In this document: piece by piece, positions 49,774 to 59,524 of the stretch | Numbering within the stretch: position 1 is the stretch's first letter | Layout: each line of letters begins with the position of its first letter | Source of the DNA: Candidatus Microthrix parvicella Bio17-1 | Lineage (GTDB): Bacteria > Actinomycetota > Acidimicrobiia > Acidimicrobiales > Microtrichaceae | Direction of reading: 5' to 3' | NCBI RefSeq assembly: GCF_000299415.1 | Contig: NZ_AMPG01000004.1 | Coordinates: 1-64,000, forward strand | Length of the DNA stretch: 64,000 bases | The notes under the pieces: model-generated | Told to the model about the DNA's origin: nothing | The model's input: only the letters and a program-made list of their open reading frames with translations | Database searches by the model: none | Position numbers and translations under genes: made by a program

Positions 49774-49983
49774 ATGAACCCAACGGTCCGGGACCCGTCG
49801 TCGTCGGACACCGACTGCCAAAACTGCGGGTCGACCGGCCTCCCCACCGAACCGGTGCAGCGGGTTTATTGCAGCCCGGAATCGCCCTCCGACCTTGATG
49901 CGGCCACCATTGATAACGAAATCGAGGTGTGGTGCGCAGCCTGCGTGGCCAACTATCCACACCTGGCGGTCAAACCGGGCTGA
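49774..49983 (+). CDS. Small zinc-ribbon-like protein
   Basis: A 69-residue acidic protein with CQNCGS (about residue 15), a lone Cys in VYCSPES and WCAACVANYP near the C-terminus, so two Cys pairs could bind one zinc. The middle is Asp/Glu-rich. It is divergent from panB and converges with ponA (5 bases between the stops). No family is recognised. The paired CxxC motifs support a real gene. Confidence 0.5.
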   Translation: MNPTVRDPSSSDTDCQNCGSTGLPTEPVQRVYCSPESPSDLDAATIDNEIEVWCAACVANYPHLAVKPG

Positions 49984-49988
49984 CGCGC

Positions 49989-52454
49989 CTACCCGGCGTC
50001 GGACCCGTCGGCGGTCCCGCCCGTGTCACCGGTTCCGCCGGTGGTCGAGCCATCGGTTGTGCCCCCGGTTGTGCCCCCGGTTGTGCCCCCGGTGGTGTCA
50101 CCGACTTCGGGTGCCGGCGGTGCATCGGACGTCGGGGTGGGCGCTGCAGTCGCCTCCGGAGCGGGCGGTTCGGGGTTGGCGGGTGCAGACCCGTCGGTAG
50201 TCGAACCGGCCGGCGAACCACCGCCCGTCGATGATGAGCCACCGGAGGTGCTCAAGCTGGGTCCGGCGCCCGTCGGCGACGTGCCCGACCCACTCGACGA
50301 ACCTCCTGTGGTTCCCGTGGACGACGAGCCCCCCGCGGCCGCACCACCGTCGGTGGGTACCCCCGGCACACCAAACGGACCCGCGTACTCGGGCACACCC
50401 TCGTCATCCAACACGAGGTTGCCATCCTTGTCGGTGACCGGGATCCGCGGCTGGTCCGGTCCGGTCTCGACCTTGGGTCCCCCGTTGGCCACGGCAAACT
50501 CGCAGCCCGGATCGTCGTCGGCCACCTGGCTCATCAGGTCATGCCAGATCCGTGCTGGAACGTTGGAGCCGGTGACCGTCTTCTCGCCATCGACGTTGGT
50601 CATCTTCTGCTGACCCGCCGGGTAGCCCATCCACACCACGTTGGCGATGTTGCAGGTGAACCCGGCAAACCACGCGTCGCGGCTGTCCTGTGTCGTGCCG
50701 GTCTTACCGGCGGACTGGGTGATGGCCAGCGCCGAGTTGCGACCCGAACCATCGTCGGTCACCACTCCTCGCAGCGCCGATGACACCGACTTCGCCACGG
50801 CCGGGTCCATCACGGAACGACGGGTGATGTTGCCGGTGTCGCCGACGTCCCACAGCTTCGTGCCGTCGGGTCCGTCGATGTGGGAGACCAGGAACGGTTC
50901 GGTGTAGGTACCGTCATTGTCAAAGGTGAGGTAGGCGGCCGCCAACGCCTCCGGCGACACTTCGCTGGTGCCCAGCACCAGGGACGGGTCGGGATTGAAC
51001 TTGCCCAGGCCCAGCTCAGCGGCCAGCTTGACCACCTGCTCGGGGGTCACGGTCTCCATCATCTGGGCGTAGGCGGTGTTGATCGACTTCTTGGTCGCCT
51101 GTCGAACGGTCACCCGACCGGCATCGAGGAAGCCGTAGTTGTCCACCTTCCAGTCGGTGCCGTCGATGTTGGCTCCGGGCACCATCAACCGGGGCGGGGC
51201 GTCGTAGGTACTGTCCAGGCTGTAGCCCTGCCGGATGTACTCGGCCAGAACGATCGCCTTGAACGTCGAGCCCGGCTGACGCCCGGATCCGCCGCCTTCG
51301 GACCCCAAAGCCAGGTTCACCTGGCTGCGGTCGTAGTCGCGGCCCCCCACCATCACCCGCACGGCCCCGAACTTGTCCAGGGTCACCATGGCGCCGTCCG
51401 GATCACCCGCCGGGTCCGGGAGGCGGCCATAGATGGCTGCATAGGCCTTCTTCTGCCACTCGGGGTTGATCGTCGTGTAGATGCGAACGCCCCCCTCGTT
51501 GACCAGTTCCTTGGCCTGAGCGTCCCCACCCAAGAGCTTCTTCGCCTGATCGCGGGCCTGCACCAGGATGAACTCGTAACCCGCGTCCTTGAGGTCCTTT
51601 GGAATGCCGGTGAAGTTGCGCGGTGTGTTTCGGTTGACGTCACCGGCTTGTCGGTCGGAGGTCACCACCAACAGCTTCTTTTCCCGTTCGTAGTCGGCCT
51701 TGGGCAGATACCCCTCCTCCACCATGGCCGCGAGCACCGAATTGCGCACCTGAACCGCTGTCTCTTGATGTTCGGTGGGTTCGGCCCGAGCCGGGTTTCG
51801 CACCAACCCCACCAGAAAAGCCGCCTCCGAAGCTGTGAGCTCGGACGCCGGCTTGTCGAAGTACACCCGGGCCGCCGCTTCGATGCCCGTGGCCGAGCGC
51901 CCGTAGAAGGCCTGATTCAGGTAGTTCTCAAGGATCTTCTGCTTGGTCATCGAGCGCTCGAGCTTGATCGCCAGCACCGATTCCTGCACCTTGCGCACCA
52001 ACGAGCGCTTGTTGGTCAAGTAGGCCAACTTCACGTACTGCTGGGTAATCGTGGAGCCGCCCTGCAGGCTGCCTCCGCCCTTCGAGTTTTGGTAGAGACC
52101 GCGGGCGATACCGAAGGGATCGAGACCTTGGTGCTCAAAGAACTTGCGGTCCTCCGAGGCCACCACCGCCTGCTTCACCACCATGGGAATGTCGTCGTAG
52201 GCCAGCGGACTGCTTTCCGTGCCGGAGAAGATCTGCCCGGCCGCATTGTCGATGCTGCAGGTGCCAACCGGCACCGACGCGTCGCAGATCAAGGAGGTGT
52301 TCGCCAACGGATTGGTGATCTCTTCGGGGAGATCGACCTGGTCGAGCAGGCGCCACACACCGCCGGCACCCAGTACGACGACGACCACTGCTGCAAACCA
52401 AAAACGGCGGCTCCGCCAAAACAGGCTGCGGCGGGCGGGGGGCTGGGAGGACAT
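49989..52454 (-). CDS. ponA: Bifunctional penicillin-binding protein (class A PBP)
   Basis: An 821-residue protein. A basic cytoplasmic tail and one membrane helix (residues 17-35) precede the glycosyltransferase domain (VVASEDRKFFEHQGLDPFGIARG, GGSTITQQYVKLAYLTNKRSLVRKVQESVLAIKLERSM). The transpeptidase domain has QPGSTFKAIV (SxxK serine), KSINTAYA (SxN) and SAGKTGTT (KTG). The last 130 or so residues are Ser/Gly/Pro/Thr-rich, ending in GGTTGGTTGG-type repeats. It polymerises and crosslinks peptidoglycan. Association with the DUF5318 gene and the rpsF operon matches the mycobacterial ponA1 neighbourhood. Confidence 0.95.
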   Translation of the reverse strand: MSSQPPARRSLFWRSRRFWFAAVVVVVLGAGGVWRLLDQVDLPEEITNPLANTSLICDASVPVGTCSIDNAAGQIFSGTESSPLAYDDIPMVVKQAVVASEDRKFFEHQGLDPFGIARGLYQNSKGGGSLQGGSTITQQYVKLAYLTNKRSLVRKVQESVLAIKLERSMTKQKILENYLNQAFYGRSATGIEAAARVYFDKPASELTASEAAFLVGLVRNPARAEPTEHQETAVQVRNSVLAAMVEEGYLPKADYEREKKLLVVTSDRQAGDVNRNTPRNFTGIPKDLKDAGYEFILVQARDQAKKLLGGDAQAKELVNEGGVRIYTTINPEWQKKAYAAIYGRLPDPAGDPDGAMVTLDKFGAVRVMVGGRDYDRSQVNLALGSEGGGSGRQPGSTFKAIVLAEYIRQGYSLDSTYDAPPRLMVPGANIDGTDWKVDNYGFLDAGRVTVRQATKKSINTAYAQMMETVTPEQVVKLAAELGLGKFNPDPSLVLGTSEVSPEALAAAYLTFDNDGTYTEPFLVSHIDGPDGTKLWDVGDTGNITRRSVMDPAVAKSVSSALRGVVTDDGSGRNSALAITQSAGKTGTTQDSRDAWFAGFTCNIANVVWMGYPAGQQKMTNVDGEKTVTGSNVPARIWHDLMSQVADDDPGCEFAVANGGPKVETGPDQPRIPVTDKDGNLVLDDEGVPEYAGPFGVPGVPTDGGAAAGGSSSTGTTGGSSSGSGTSPTGAGPSLSTSGGSSSTGGGSPAGSTTDGSAPANPEPPAPEATAAPTPTSDAPPAPEVGDTTGGTTGGTTGGTTDGSTTGGTGDTGGTADGSDAG

Positions 52455-52522
52455 GACGCTTCCATTTTGGCCGCTGCGGCGGGCTGACGGGGAGCACACC
52501 CCTTAGACGTGCCATTTGGCAC

Positions 52523-52945
52523 TCAGGTTGGGGACACCCAACCTGGTGAGATGACGGACGGAATCACGAAGCTTCGCAGCAGGTGATTCCATGCGCACGA
52601 GGTACAAACCTCCACCACGTAACACCGAAAATCACCTTTTCGACGTCCGATTCGGTTCATTTCCTTGGCCGAGGCCACCACTCGGCCGCCCGAGGGAAGA
52701 CGGGGCCCAAAAACGAACCGGACGAGGCGCAGACGATCCGGCGACCTGCACACCGGGCACTCCTCCCCCGCCGATTCCGAGCAGCCCAACGCCACCCGCA
52801 TCAACTCCCGTTGGGCATCGCACACCTCGGCGCGGTCAACCTCGCCGGCGGCCAGGCTGCGAAGCGTGGACCGGCGCGTGAGGCGATAGTCCACCTCCCC
52901 CGAGGGCGACGTGCGCCCTTGAAGCCGGGCAAAAAGCTGCTCCAC
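52523..52945 (-). CDS. DUF5318-family protein
   Basis: A 140-residue protein, probably from the GTG of VEQLFARLQG. It contains GEVDRAEVCDAQRELMRVA, EECPVCRSPDRLRLVRFVFGPRLPSGGRVV and RCYVVEVCTSCAWNHLLRSFVI, with CPVC and CTSC pairs suited to zinc. This matches the actinobacterial DUF5318 family, found next to ponA1 in mycobacteria (Rv0049). Its function is unknown. The conserved link suggests a role in cell-wall growth or its control. It lies 68 bases upstream of ponA on the same strand. Confidence 0.78.
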   Translation of the reverse strand: MEQLFARLQGRTSPSGEVDYRLTRRSTLRSLAAGEVDRAEVCDAQRELMRVALGCSESAGEECPVCRSPDRLRLVRFVFGPRLPSGGRVVASAKEMNRIGRRKGDFRCYVVEVCTSCAWNHLLRSFVIPSVISPGWVSPT

Positions 52946-53075
52946 GGTTCGACAACCTACCCCTCGACTCAGCGAACCAGAACCGGCGGCGTCACGAACA
53001 CCTGGCATCACCCCGCCTCCAGCCCCGGCCATCACCATCACCCCACCAGGCCGGTCACAGCGACAGACTGGGATC

Positions 53076-53894
53076 GTGTCCAGCCTCGACAATCGCACCG
53101 TGTTGCACCGCACCCGCCGTCACCCGTCGGCCGGCAACCTCGGCCCGCGCCCGCTGCTCCTGGCCCCGGGAACCCCGCCCCCGGGGCTTCCACCCACCAG
53201 CTTCCCCCACGGTCTCAGCCAGCAGACCAACTTCGTCGAGTTTGGCCCCGACCTTGACCATTCCACCCACCAACGCCTCCTGGGCAATCTGGAGGGGCGA
53301 CGGGTGCTCGAGCTTGGGGCCGGAGCGGGGGCCGGCTCGGTGGCCATGGCCCGGGCCGGGGCGCGGGTGATCGCGGTCGAGCCGTCTCCTGCCCGGCTCA
53401 GTCGCGCTCGGGCGCTGGCCGAGGACGCCGAGGTCAGGGTGGAGTTTCATCAGGCCGACCTCGCCGACCTGGCCTTCATTCGGGCCGACAGCGTGGACCT
53501 GTGCGTGTCGATCTATGCCATGGCCCAGGAGCTCGACCCCAGCCGGGTCTTTCGCCAGGTGCATCGGGTGCTGCGGCCGGATGGGGCGTTCCTGCTGTCG
53601 CTTCCGCACCCGGTGGCGCACCTCACCGAGCCGGACGACTACGAGCGACCGGTCTTATCCACGCCGTACCCGTCCGCCGGCACCATCCGGTGGCGGGTGG
53701 CGGGGGAACAGGGCGAGGTGTTGTTGCACCCAATCGCCGAGGTGTTCACCATGTTGGGACGGGCCAATTTCCGGGTCGACACGCTGGCCGAACCGTTTCC
53801 GGTTCCCGGCTCCGCCAACTCTCAGCATTGCCACCCCGCCCGTCGCTGGTTGCCCGAGACCGTCATCTTTCGGGGTCGCAAGGACGGCCGCTGA
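53076..53894 (+). CDS. Class-I SAM-dependent methyltransferase
   Basis: A 272-residue protein starting with GTG. A Pro-rich N-terminal region of about 60 residues is followed by RRVLELGAGAGAGSVAMARAGARVIAVEPSPARLSRAR (motif I and ribose-binding Glu), DSVDLCVSIYAMAQEL, VHRVLRPDGAFLLSLPHPVAHL and a C-terminal region with RVAGEQGEVLLHPIAEVFTML. The LSLPHP..L pattern resembles methyltransferases of the UbiG/Methyltransf_11 group. The substrate is unknown. It is divergent from the DUF5318 gene and converges with pcnA. Confidence 0.85.
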   Translation: MSSLDNRTVLHRTRRHPSAGNLGPRPLLLAPGTPPPGLPPTSFPHGLSQQTNFVEFGPDLDHSTHQRLLGNLEGRRVLELGAGAGAGSVAMARAGARVIAVEPSPARLSRARALAEDAEVRVEFHQADLADLAFIRADSVDLCVSIYAMAQELDPSRVFRQVHRVLRPDGAFLLSLPHPVAHLTEPDDYERPVLSTPYPSAGTIRWRVAGEQGEVLLHPIAEVFTMLGRANFRVDTLAEPFPVPGSANSQHCHPARRWLPETVIFRGRKDGR

Positions 53895-53907
53895 GCAGTC
53901 CGCCTCT

Positions 53908-55290
53908 TCAGGCGTTCTGCCCGGCCCACCACGCCCGTAGCTCCACCTCGGCCCGTTCGGGTTCAAGCGGGCCGTGCTCAAGGCGCAGCTCCAACAGGTG
54001 GGCCAGTGCCCGGCCCACGACCGGACCCGGTTCGATACCCAACAGCCGAATGACGTCCTTGCCGTCAAGGTCCGGTCGGAGGGCCGCCAACTCCTCCTCG
54101 GCAGCCAGGACCGCAATGCGCTCCTCGAGGGAATCCATGCGGTCGCTGAGCTGCTCGGCTTTGCGACGATTTCGGGTGGTGCAATCCGACCGTGTGAGGT
54201 CGATCAAGCGGTCCAACAGCGGGCCGGCATCGCGCACGAAGCGACGAACCGCCGAGTCGGTCCAACCCATCTGGTAGGTGTGAAACCGCAGGTGCAGGTA
54301 CACCAGCCGGCTCACATCGGCCACCAGTTCATTGGAGTACTTCAACTCCCGCATCCGCCGTTTGGTCATGCGTGCGCCAACGACCTCATGGTGGTGAAAG
54401 CTCACCTTGCCCGAGTCAAACGAGCGAGTATCCGGCTTTCCGACGTCGTGAAACAGCGCCCCGAGACGAACGATCAGTTCGGGTTGGGTCTTGGCCACCA
54501 CGGCGATGGTGTGGGCCAGCACATCCTTGTGCCGGTGGATGGGATCCTGTTCCACCCGCATGGCCGGCAGCTCGGGGAAGAACTGGTCCGCCAGGTTGGT
54601 GTCGTGCAGAAACCACAGCCCCGGCGAGGGATCGGGAACAACGATCAACTTGTTCAGCTCGTCCCGAATGCGCTCCGCCGACACGATCGACAGCCGCTCG
54701 GCCATCTCGGTGCACGCCGCGACGATGTCGTCGTCGGGCACCAGCCCATGAGAGGCGATGAAGCGGGCGGCTCGCATCATGCGCAGCGGGTCCTCACCAA
54801 AGGAGATGTGAGGGCCCGATGGAGTCACCAGCCTGGATGCCGCCAGGTCGGCCGCGCCTTCGAAGGGATCGATCAGCTCGGGGGCGGATCCCGTCACTTC
54901 GAGTGCCATGGCGTTCACCGTGAAGTCCCGCCGGGCCAAATCGTCGATGATGTTGGTGGAGAAGGTCACCTCCGGCTTTCGACTCGCAGGGTGGTACACC
55001 TCGGCCCGATGCGTGGTGATCTCCACCGTGACGCCGAAGACCTTGGCGCCGATCGTGCCGAAACGCTCGCCCTGGGTCCACAACGCGTCGACCCAGCCAT
55101 CCAGCGCCGCTTTGATCGCCTCCGGCGACGCCTCGGTGGTGAAGTCAAGGTCGTCGGGCAGGCGGTCGCTGCCAAGCAGCAGGTCGCGAACCGACCCCCC
55201 AACCAGATAGAGGCGGTGCCCGCGGCCGGCGAAGCGCTCGGCCAGAGGAGCGAGTTGGTCCAGCAGAGTCGCCAGTCGGGGTGGAATCAC
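53908..55290 (-). CDS. pcnA: CCA tRNA nucleotidyltransferase
   Basis: A 460-residue class-II nucleotidyltransferase. RLYLVGGSVRDLLLGSDRLPDDLDFTTEA holds the GGxVRD and DxD catalytic motifs. The fold continues with RRDFTVNAMAL and DPLRMMRAARFIASHG. An HD domain follows (HKDVLAHTIAVV, LGALFHDVGKPDTR). It adds or repairs the 3' CCA of tRNAs, consistent with the tRNA-Pro here lacking an encoded CCA. In mycobacteria pcnA (Rv3907c) also lies near the DUF6049-mviN-sigM-trxB cluster, as here. Confidence 0.94.
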   Translation of the reverse strand: MIPPRLATLLDQLAPLAERFAGRGHRLYLVGGSVRDLLLGSDRLPDDLDFTTEASPEAIKAALDGWVDALWTQGERFGTIGAKVFGVTVEITTHRAEVYHPASRKPEVTFSTNIIDDLARRDFTVNAMALEVTGSAPELIDPFEGAADLAASRLVTPSGPHISFGEDPLRMMRAARFIASHGLVPDDDIVAACTEMAERLSIVSAERIRDELNKLIVVPDPSPGLWFLHDTNLADQFFPELPAMRVEQDPIHRHKDVLAHTIAVVAKTQPELIVRLGALFHDVGKPDTRSFDSGKVSFHHHEVVGARMTKRRMRELKYSNELVADVSRLVYLHLRFHTYQMGWTDSAVRRFVRDAGPLLDRLIDLTRSDCTTRNRRKAEQLSDRMDSLEERIAVLAAEEELAALRPDLDGKDVIRLLGIEPGPVVGRALAHLLELRLEHGPLEPERAEVELRAWWAGQNA

Positions 55291-55349
55291 CCGGAGAACG
55301 CTACAAGCGCTTTGATGATCACCCCACTTGCTGTGGTTGGCGGTCGTGG

Positions 55350-56390
55350 CTATGTCGGGAGTCCAAGCCGGGCTCGAGCCTCGGTAAGGTTCGCCACCAG
55401 CTCCGAGCCCGGGCCACCACCGGAATACCCATCGACGGGATCCAGCCCCGCATCGGTGAGGGACGACAGCGTGGCGCGCACCGAGTCCCTCAGACCCTCC
55501 AGGTCGTAGCCTCCCTCGAGAAACAGGATGCGGCGTCCCGGCCTCGACCAGCCCATCAGCTCAGTGGTCAACAAGCCGAAGTCGGCGTCGGTGAGTGCCA
55601 GACCACAAAGCGGGTCCCGACGATGAGCATCGTAGCCGGCGGAGATCAACACCCACGTGGGGTCGAACGCCTCGATGGCCGCCCCCACGGGCCCGGCCAG
55701 CGACGCCAGATAGTGCTCGATGGTGGCCCCCGATGGCAGCGGCACGTTGACGGTGTTGCCCAAGCCGGCGCCCCGCCCCATCTCGCCCAATGCCCCAGTG
55801 CCGGGATACTGCGGCCACTCGTGCCAGCTCACCACCATCACGTCATCCCGGTCATAGAAGATGTCCTGGGTGCCATTGCCGTGGTGGGCGTCGAAGTCAG
55901 CGATCAACACCCGCTCGCCCCGCTGGGCCAGCGCGGCGGCGCTCACCGCCACATTGTTGAACAGACAAAACCCCATTGCGGTGGTGTGGGTGGCGTGGTG
56001 CCCGGGGGGCCGCACCACACAGAAGGCCGAGTCCAGGTCTCGTGCCGTCGTTCCGGAACCCTCGGCGTCAAGCAGCTCGATGGCGGACAAGCCCGACCCC
56101 GCGCCAAATAGCGCTGCCGGTAGTGATGCGGCCACCACCGGCGTGTCGGCATCCAGCGACCCACCGCCCGAGCCGCACACCACCCGGATACGGGCCACGT
56201 GTTCGGGTGTGTGCACCATGTGCAGCTCATCGTCGGTGGCCTGGCGAGCCTCGACGAATCGCAGTGCCCCATCCAGCTCCGGGTCGCTGAGCGCCGCCGT
56301 GGTCGCCGTGAGCCGGGCGGCCCGTTCGGGATGCCATTGGCCGGTGTCGTGGCGGACGGATGACTCGCTTCGGACCACCAGCACCGTCAT
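55350..56390 (-). CDS. Histone-deacetylase-family (acetoin utilisation/APAH-like) hydrolase
   Basis: A 346-residue zinc hydrolase. The family motifs are HDTGQWHPERAARLTAT, VRPPGHHATHTTAMGFCLFNNVAVSA (the tandem His), VLIADFDAHHGNGTQDIFYDRDDVMVVSWHEWPQYPGTG (zinc Asp/His) and ISAGYDAHRRDPL (zinc Asp). Bacterial members deacetylate polyamines, acetoin-pathway proteins or other acetylated substrates. The substrate here is unknown. It converges with no gene and is divergent from the GNAT gene, which is interesting as an acetylase/deacetylase neighbour pair. Confidence 0.88.
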   Translation of the reverse strand: MTVLVVRSESSVRHDTGQWHPERAARLTATTAALSDPELDGALRFVEARQATDDELHMVHTPEHVARIRVVCGSGGGSLDADTPVVAASLPAALFGAGSGLSAIELLDAEGSGTTARDLDSAFCVVRPPGHHATHTTAMGFCLFNNVAVSAAALAQRGERVLIADFDAHHGNGTQDIFYDRDDVMVVSWHEWPQYPGTGALGEMGRGAGLGNTVNVPLPSGATIEHYLASLAGPVGAAIEAFDPTWVLISAGYDAHRRDPLCGLALTDADFGLLTTELMGWSRPGRRILFLEGGYDLEGLRDSVRATLSSLTDAGLDPVDGYSGGGPGSELVANLTEARARLGLPT

Positions 56391-56569
56391 TGGAGCTCCC
56401 TTTGTTGGGTGCGCTCACCGTAGCGGAGCACCAGGGCGTCAGATCGCGCCGACCGCAACCCGAGAGCAAGTCGGCAGACCGCTGAGAGCACTATCCTCGA
56501 ACCCGGGGTCCTCACCGGGCACCACCGGCTCACCCACCACGTCCCATCACGAGGTTCACCACGAGCACC

Positions 56570-57292
56570 ATGGCCCGCTCCTCAACACTCGCCTGGCGCG
56601 GAGAACGCTTCCGGGTCACGCCATGGCGAGGTGTTCCCATGACCGCCCAGCTGGCGGTGGATGCCCGCGGCGCGCATCCCAGCGTGGCAGGCGTGGGTCG
56701 GTGCGTGGCCGACGCAACCGAGCGCGGCTTTGACCGAATCCTCACTGCGGCATTGCACCGGGACGACTTGTTTCCCTTCGTCCATCACGGATTCGAACCT
56801 GTGGAGGAGCTGGTCGTGCTCGCACACGACCTGATCGAGGTGCCCGTGGCGCCGGCCTACAGGTTGCGATCGTTTCGACTTCGCTACCGCAACGAGGTAC
56901 TCGAGGTCGACCAGCGCTCGTTCGAGGAGTTCTGGCAACTGGACTCCGGCGGCCTGGATGAGGCGTTCGGCGCAACACCGCGCGCCCGAGGGCGCCTGAT
57001 TCGTGATGCCGGCGGGGTAGTGGCCTACAGCGTGGTCGGGCTCGCCGGTGCCGAGGCCTTCATCCAACGTCTGGCCGTGGACCCGGCACACCAGGGCGTG
57101 GGTCTGGGTCGGGCGCTGACGGCCGACGCTCTTGGTTGGGCCAAGATCCGCTCGGCCAGGGTGGCGTTCGTCAATACCCAGGCCACCAACACCGCGGCCC
57201 TGGGACTGTACGAACGACTGGGATTCGAGCGCCGTCGGGCCCCGTTGACGGTCATGGAACTCCACCTCGCCGGACGCGACACGCCACGATGA
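56570..57292 (+). CDS. GNAT-family N-acetyltransferase
   Basis: A 240-residue protein with a GNAT core in the C-terminal half: AEAFIQRLAVDPAHQGVGLGRALTADALGWAKI (acetyl-CoA pyrophosphate loop Q-x-x-G-x-G/A), then ARVAFVNTQATNTAALGLYERLGFERR. The N-terminal 110 residues include HHGFEPVEELVVLAHDL, reminiscent of a second, degenerate GNAT lobe. It ends in an ATGA overlap with the DUF6049 gene and therefore probably leads that operon. The acceptor is unknown. Confidence 0.83.
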   Translation: MARSSTLAWRGERFRVTPWRGVPMTAQLAVDARGAHPSVAGVGRCVADATERGFDRILTAALHRDDLFPFVHHGFEPVEELVVLAHDLIEVPVAPAYRLRSFRLRYRNEVLEVDQRSFEEFWQLDSGGLDEAFGATPRARGRLIRDAGGVVAYSVVGLAGAEAFIQRLAVDPAHQGVGLGRALTADALGWAKIRSARVAFVNTQATNTAALGLYERLGFERRRAPLTVMELHLAGRDTPR

Positions 57293-59454
57293 CGACCCGG
57301 CAGGTTCACCGGCTGGTGGTGGGGATGATGATGCTGCTGCTCACCACGATCGGGCTCCCGGTCGGGACCGGCGGTGCGGTCGGGGCCGACGGTGCGGTTG
57401 CGACCAGCCGGGGAGCGGCGCCACAAGAGACCCTGCGCATCCTGCACACCACCACCTTCGTGCCGGCCGACGGAACCTTCACCTTCACCGTCGACACATC
57501 CAGGCTGCGCCTCACCGACGAACTCGCCTGGACCGTGCACAGCCTGGTGACCAACAACACCGACGCCGTGCGGGAGGCGCTGAACGTCGAGCCTGGGCCG
57601 CCCCTGCGGGCCGAACAACGTGCCACCATCGGTGCGCTGGATGCGATGGGGTCAGGCTCGACCACGCCTCGGACCCCGGGCCAACAGGCCATCGACGAGA
57701 CCACCGTGGCGATCCCGGTGCGGGCCACCTCCACCGGTGGCGACCGGGTCTTCCTGCCAGACACCGGCATCTATCCGGTCAGCGTACGAGTCCTTCGGGA
57801 CGGCAACGTCCTCGACGAATCGACGATCCCGCTCGTTCGCCTGTCCCAGAAACCAACGAGTCGTCAGCGCCTGGTGCACCTTGTTGGCACCGTGGAAGCC
57901 TCGCCGGTTCTTCAGGTGGACGGCACGATCAAGGCATCGCCGGCAGATCTTGCAACACTCGCTGCGCTGACCGACCAGTTGTCGGGCCTGCCGGGCGATG
58001 GCGAAGGCATCGACCCCAACGGGACCGAACCACCCATGTCGGTGTCCATGCCCGCCGAGCTGGTTGACGACCTCGCACGATCCGACTCGGCCACCGATAC
58101 CCAGGCGGTCTCCGCCTTGACGAAGGTTGCCGATCGGGTCACCTGGAGTTCCTCACCGTACGTGTCGTTGGACCTCGGCGCGTGGGCTGCGGCCGACGTG
58201 GCTCAGAATCCCGCATTGACGCTCAGCTATGACACGGCGGCCGGCCGGCTGGCCGGCGTGCTCGGCGTCGAGGTGGCCATCGGCCTCGTACCCACCGATT
58301 CGACGATGGCGGCGCCAACGGTGGGGTTTCTCGCCGACCGGGGCGCGACCGGCATCCTGGTCAAGCCGGCCGGATCAGCGTCAAACTCCCTTCCCTCCAC
58401 CGCCTTCTCAATGGTCGGAACCTCGGCACCCGAGTCGGCCCGCCCACCTCGTCAAATTGAACTCACCACCGACTCGGATGCGCCGACGACACGGCGCTCG
58501 CTTCCGGCCCTGACCATGACCGAATTTGATGCTTCGGTCCTCGACGAGGTCCCCTCTGACGCAGCAGTGGTGGCCCGCGAGTTGGCCATCCTGAGCGCCG
58601 ACCCGCTCAACTCACCGACGCCGGCCAACGGGTCCGCCACCCCCGTTGATACCTCGCCTTTCGACGTCGTCGCGCTTCGGGTCCCGCCATTGCTCGACGG
58701 ACAGCAGATCGCCAACCTGGTCGAGTCGTTGAATTCGGCGGACGGCGTGTTGGCACCCACCGGCGTGAGCGGCGTGGCCGCGGCCCTCAATCAGCAGCTC
58801 CAGGCGCCTCAAACCAATCGCGATGTGGTGCTTCGACCTGCCTCCAGCCTCGGCCTGGGGGCTCTGGAGCCGGCCACCTACCGAGCCCAGCAGGCGATCA
58901 ACGCCGCAAACAGCCTGGTGGCCGACGATCCAGGCCTGTCGAGTGCCCAGCGTCAGGTCCTGATCGCCCCCAATCGGCGATTGAGCGTCGAACGGGCGCA
59001 GGCCTACGCACAGTCCGCCCGGGGTGCGGCCCAGGACATTCTGGACGCGGTGACCCTTCGGGACGTGTCCACCATCACCTTGGCAGCACGCAAAACCAAG
59101 GTGCCCTTTCGGTTTCGCAATCAGTTGCAGCAGCCGGTCACCGTTTCACTTCGAATCCGATCCGATCGTCTTCGGCTGAGCGATGCAGGGCCTGACGACC
59201 GGCTCGATCTGGTGCTGCCTCCGGGCCAGAGCACCTCGGAGGTGTCGGTGGAGGTGCTTACTTCCGGCGTCTTTGCTGTAACTGCGGACGTGATGACCTC
59301 GTCGGGCAACGAGGTACTTCAACGCCAGGAGTTCCAGGTGCGGTCGCGCGCCTTCTCGGGCGTCGGGGTGGCCCTCTCGGCCGCATCGCTCCTGGTGCTC
59401 GGGATGTGGTGGCTGCGCACGGCACTGGCGAAACGGCGCGAGGCGGCCAAGTAA
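57289..59454 (+). CDS. DUF6049-family secreted, membrane-anchored protein
   Basis: A 721-residue protein. A signal peptide (VHRLVVGMMMLLLTTIGLPVGTGGAVGADG, residues 6-35) precedes a large extracytoplasmic region. That region includes a possible polysaccharide-deacetylase-like barrel part (residues 200-420) and an Ig-like segment near the C-terminus (VPFRFRNQLQQPVTVSLRIRSD). One C-terminal helix (VALSAASLLVLGMWWLRTAL) and basic residues follow. It corresponds to mycobacterial Rv3909, which precedes mviN. The function is unknown, and a role in cell-wall assembly is inferred from conserved neighbours. It is coupled to the GNAT gene. Confidence 0.78.
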   Translation: MTTRQVHRLVVGMMMLLLTTIGLPVGTGGAVGADGAVATSRGAAPQETLRILHTTTFVPADGTFTFTVDTSRLRLTDELAWTVHSLVTNNTDAVREALNVEPGPPLRAEQRATIGALDAMGSGSTTPRTPGQQAIDETTVAIPVRATSTGGDRVFLPDTGIYPVSVRVLRDGNVLDESTIPLVRLSQKPTSRQRLVHLVGTVEASPVLQVDGTIKASPADLATLAALTDQLSGLPGDGEGIDPNGTEPPMSVSMPAELVDDLARSDSATDTQAVSALTKVADRVTWSSSPYVSLDLGAWAAADVAQNPALTLSYDTAAGRLAGVLGVEVAIGLVPTDSTMAAPTVGFLADRGATGILVKPAGSASNSLPSTAFSMVGTSAPESARPPRQIELTTDSDAPTTRRSLPALTMTEFDASVLDEVPSDAAVVARELAILSADPLNSPTPANGSATPVDTSPFDVVALRVPPLLDGQQIANLVESLNSADGVLAPTGVSGVAAALNQQLQAPQTNRDVVLRPASSLGLGALEPATYRAQQAINAANSLVADDPGLSSAQRQVLIAPNRRLSVERAQAYAQSARGAAQDILDAVTLRDVSTITLAARKTKVPFRFRNQLQQPVTVSLRIRSDRLRLSDAGPDDRLDLVLPPGQSTSEVSVEVLTSGVFAVTADVMTSSGNEVLQRQEFQVRSRAFSGVGVALSAASLLVLGMWWLRTALAKRREAAK

Positions 59455-59524
59455 CCAACGGTTCGCATGCATGGCACCCGGCCATGGCTCAAGATGGGGC
59501 GTGGGACCAGTAGCCTTCACCCCC

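Noticed and set aside
50020-50110. Short GGT-ACC-type direct repeats as a mobile-element end
   Set aside because: They encode the Gly/Thr-rich C-terminus of the penicillin-binding protein, a low-complexity region common in such proteins.
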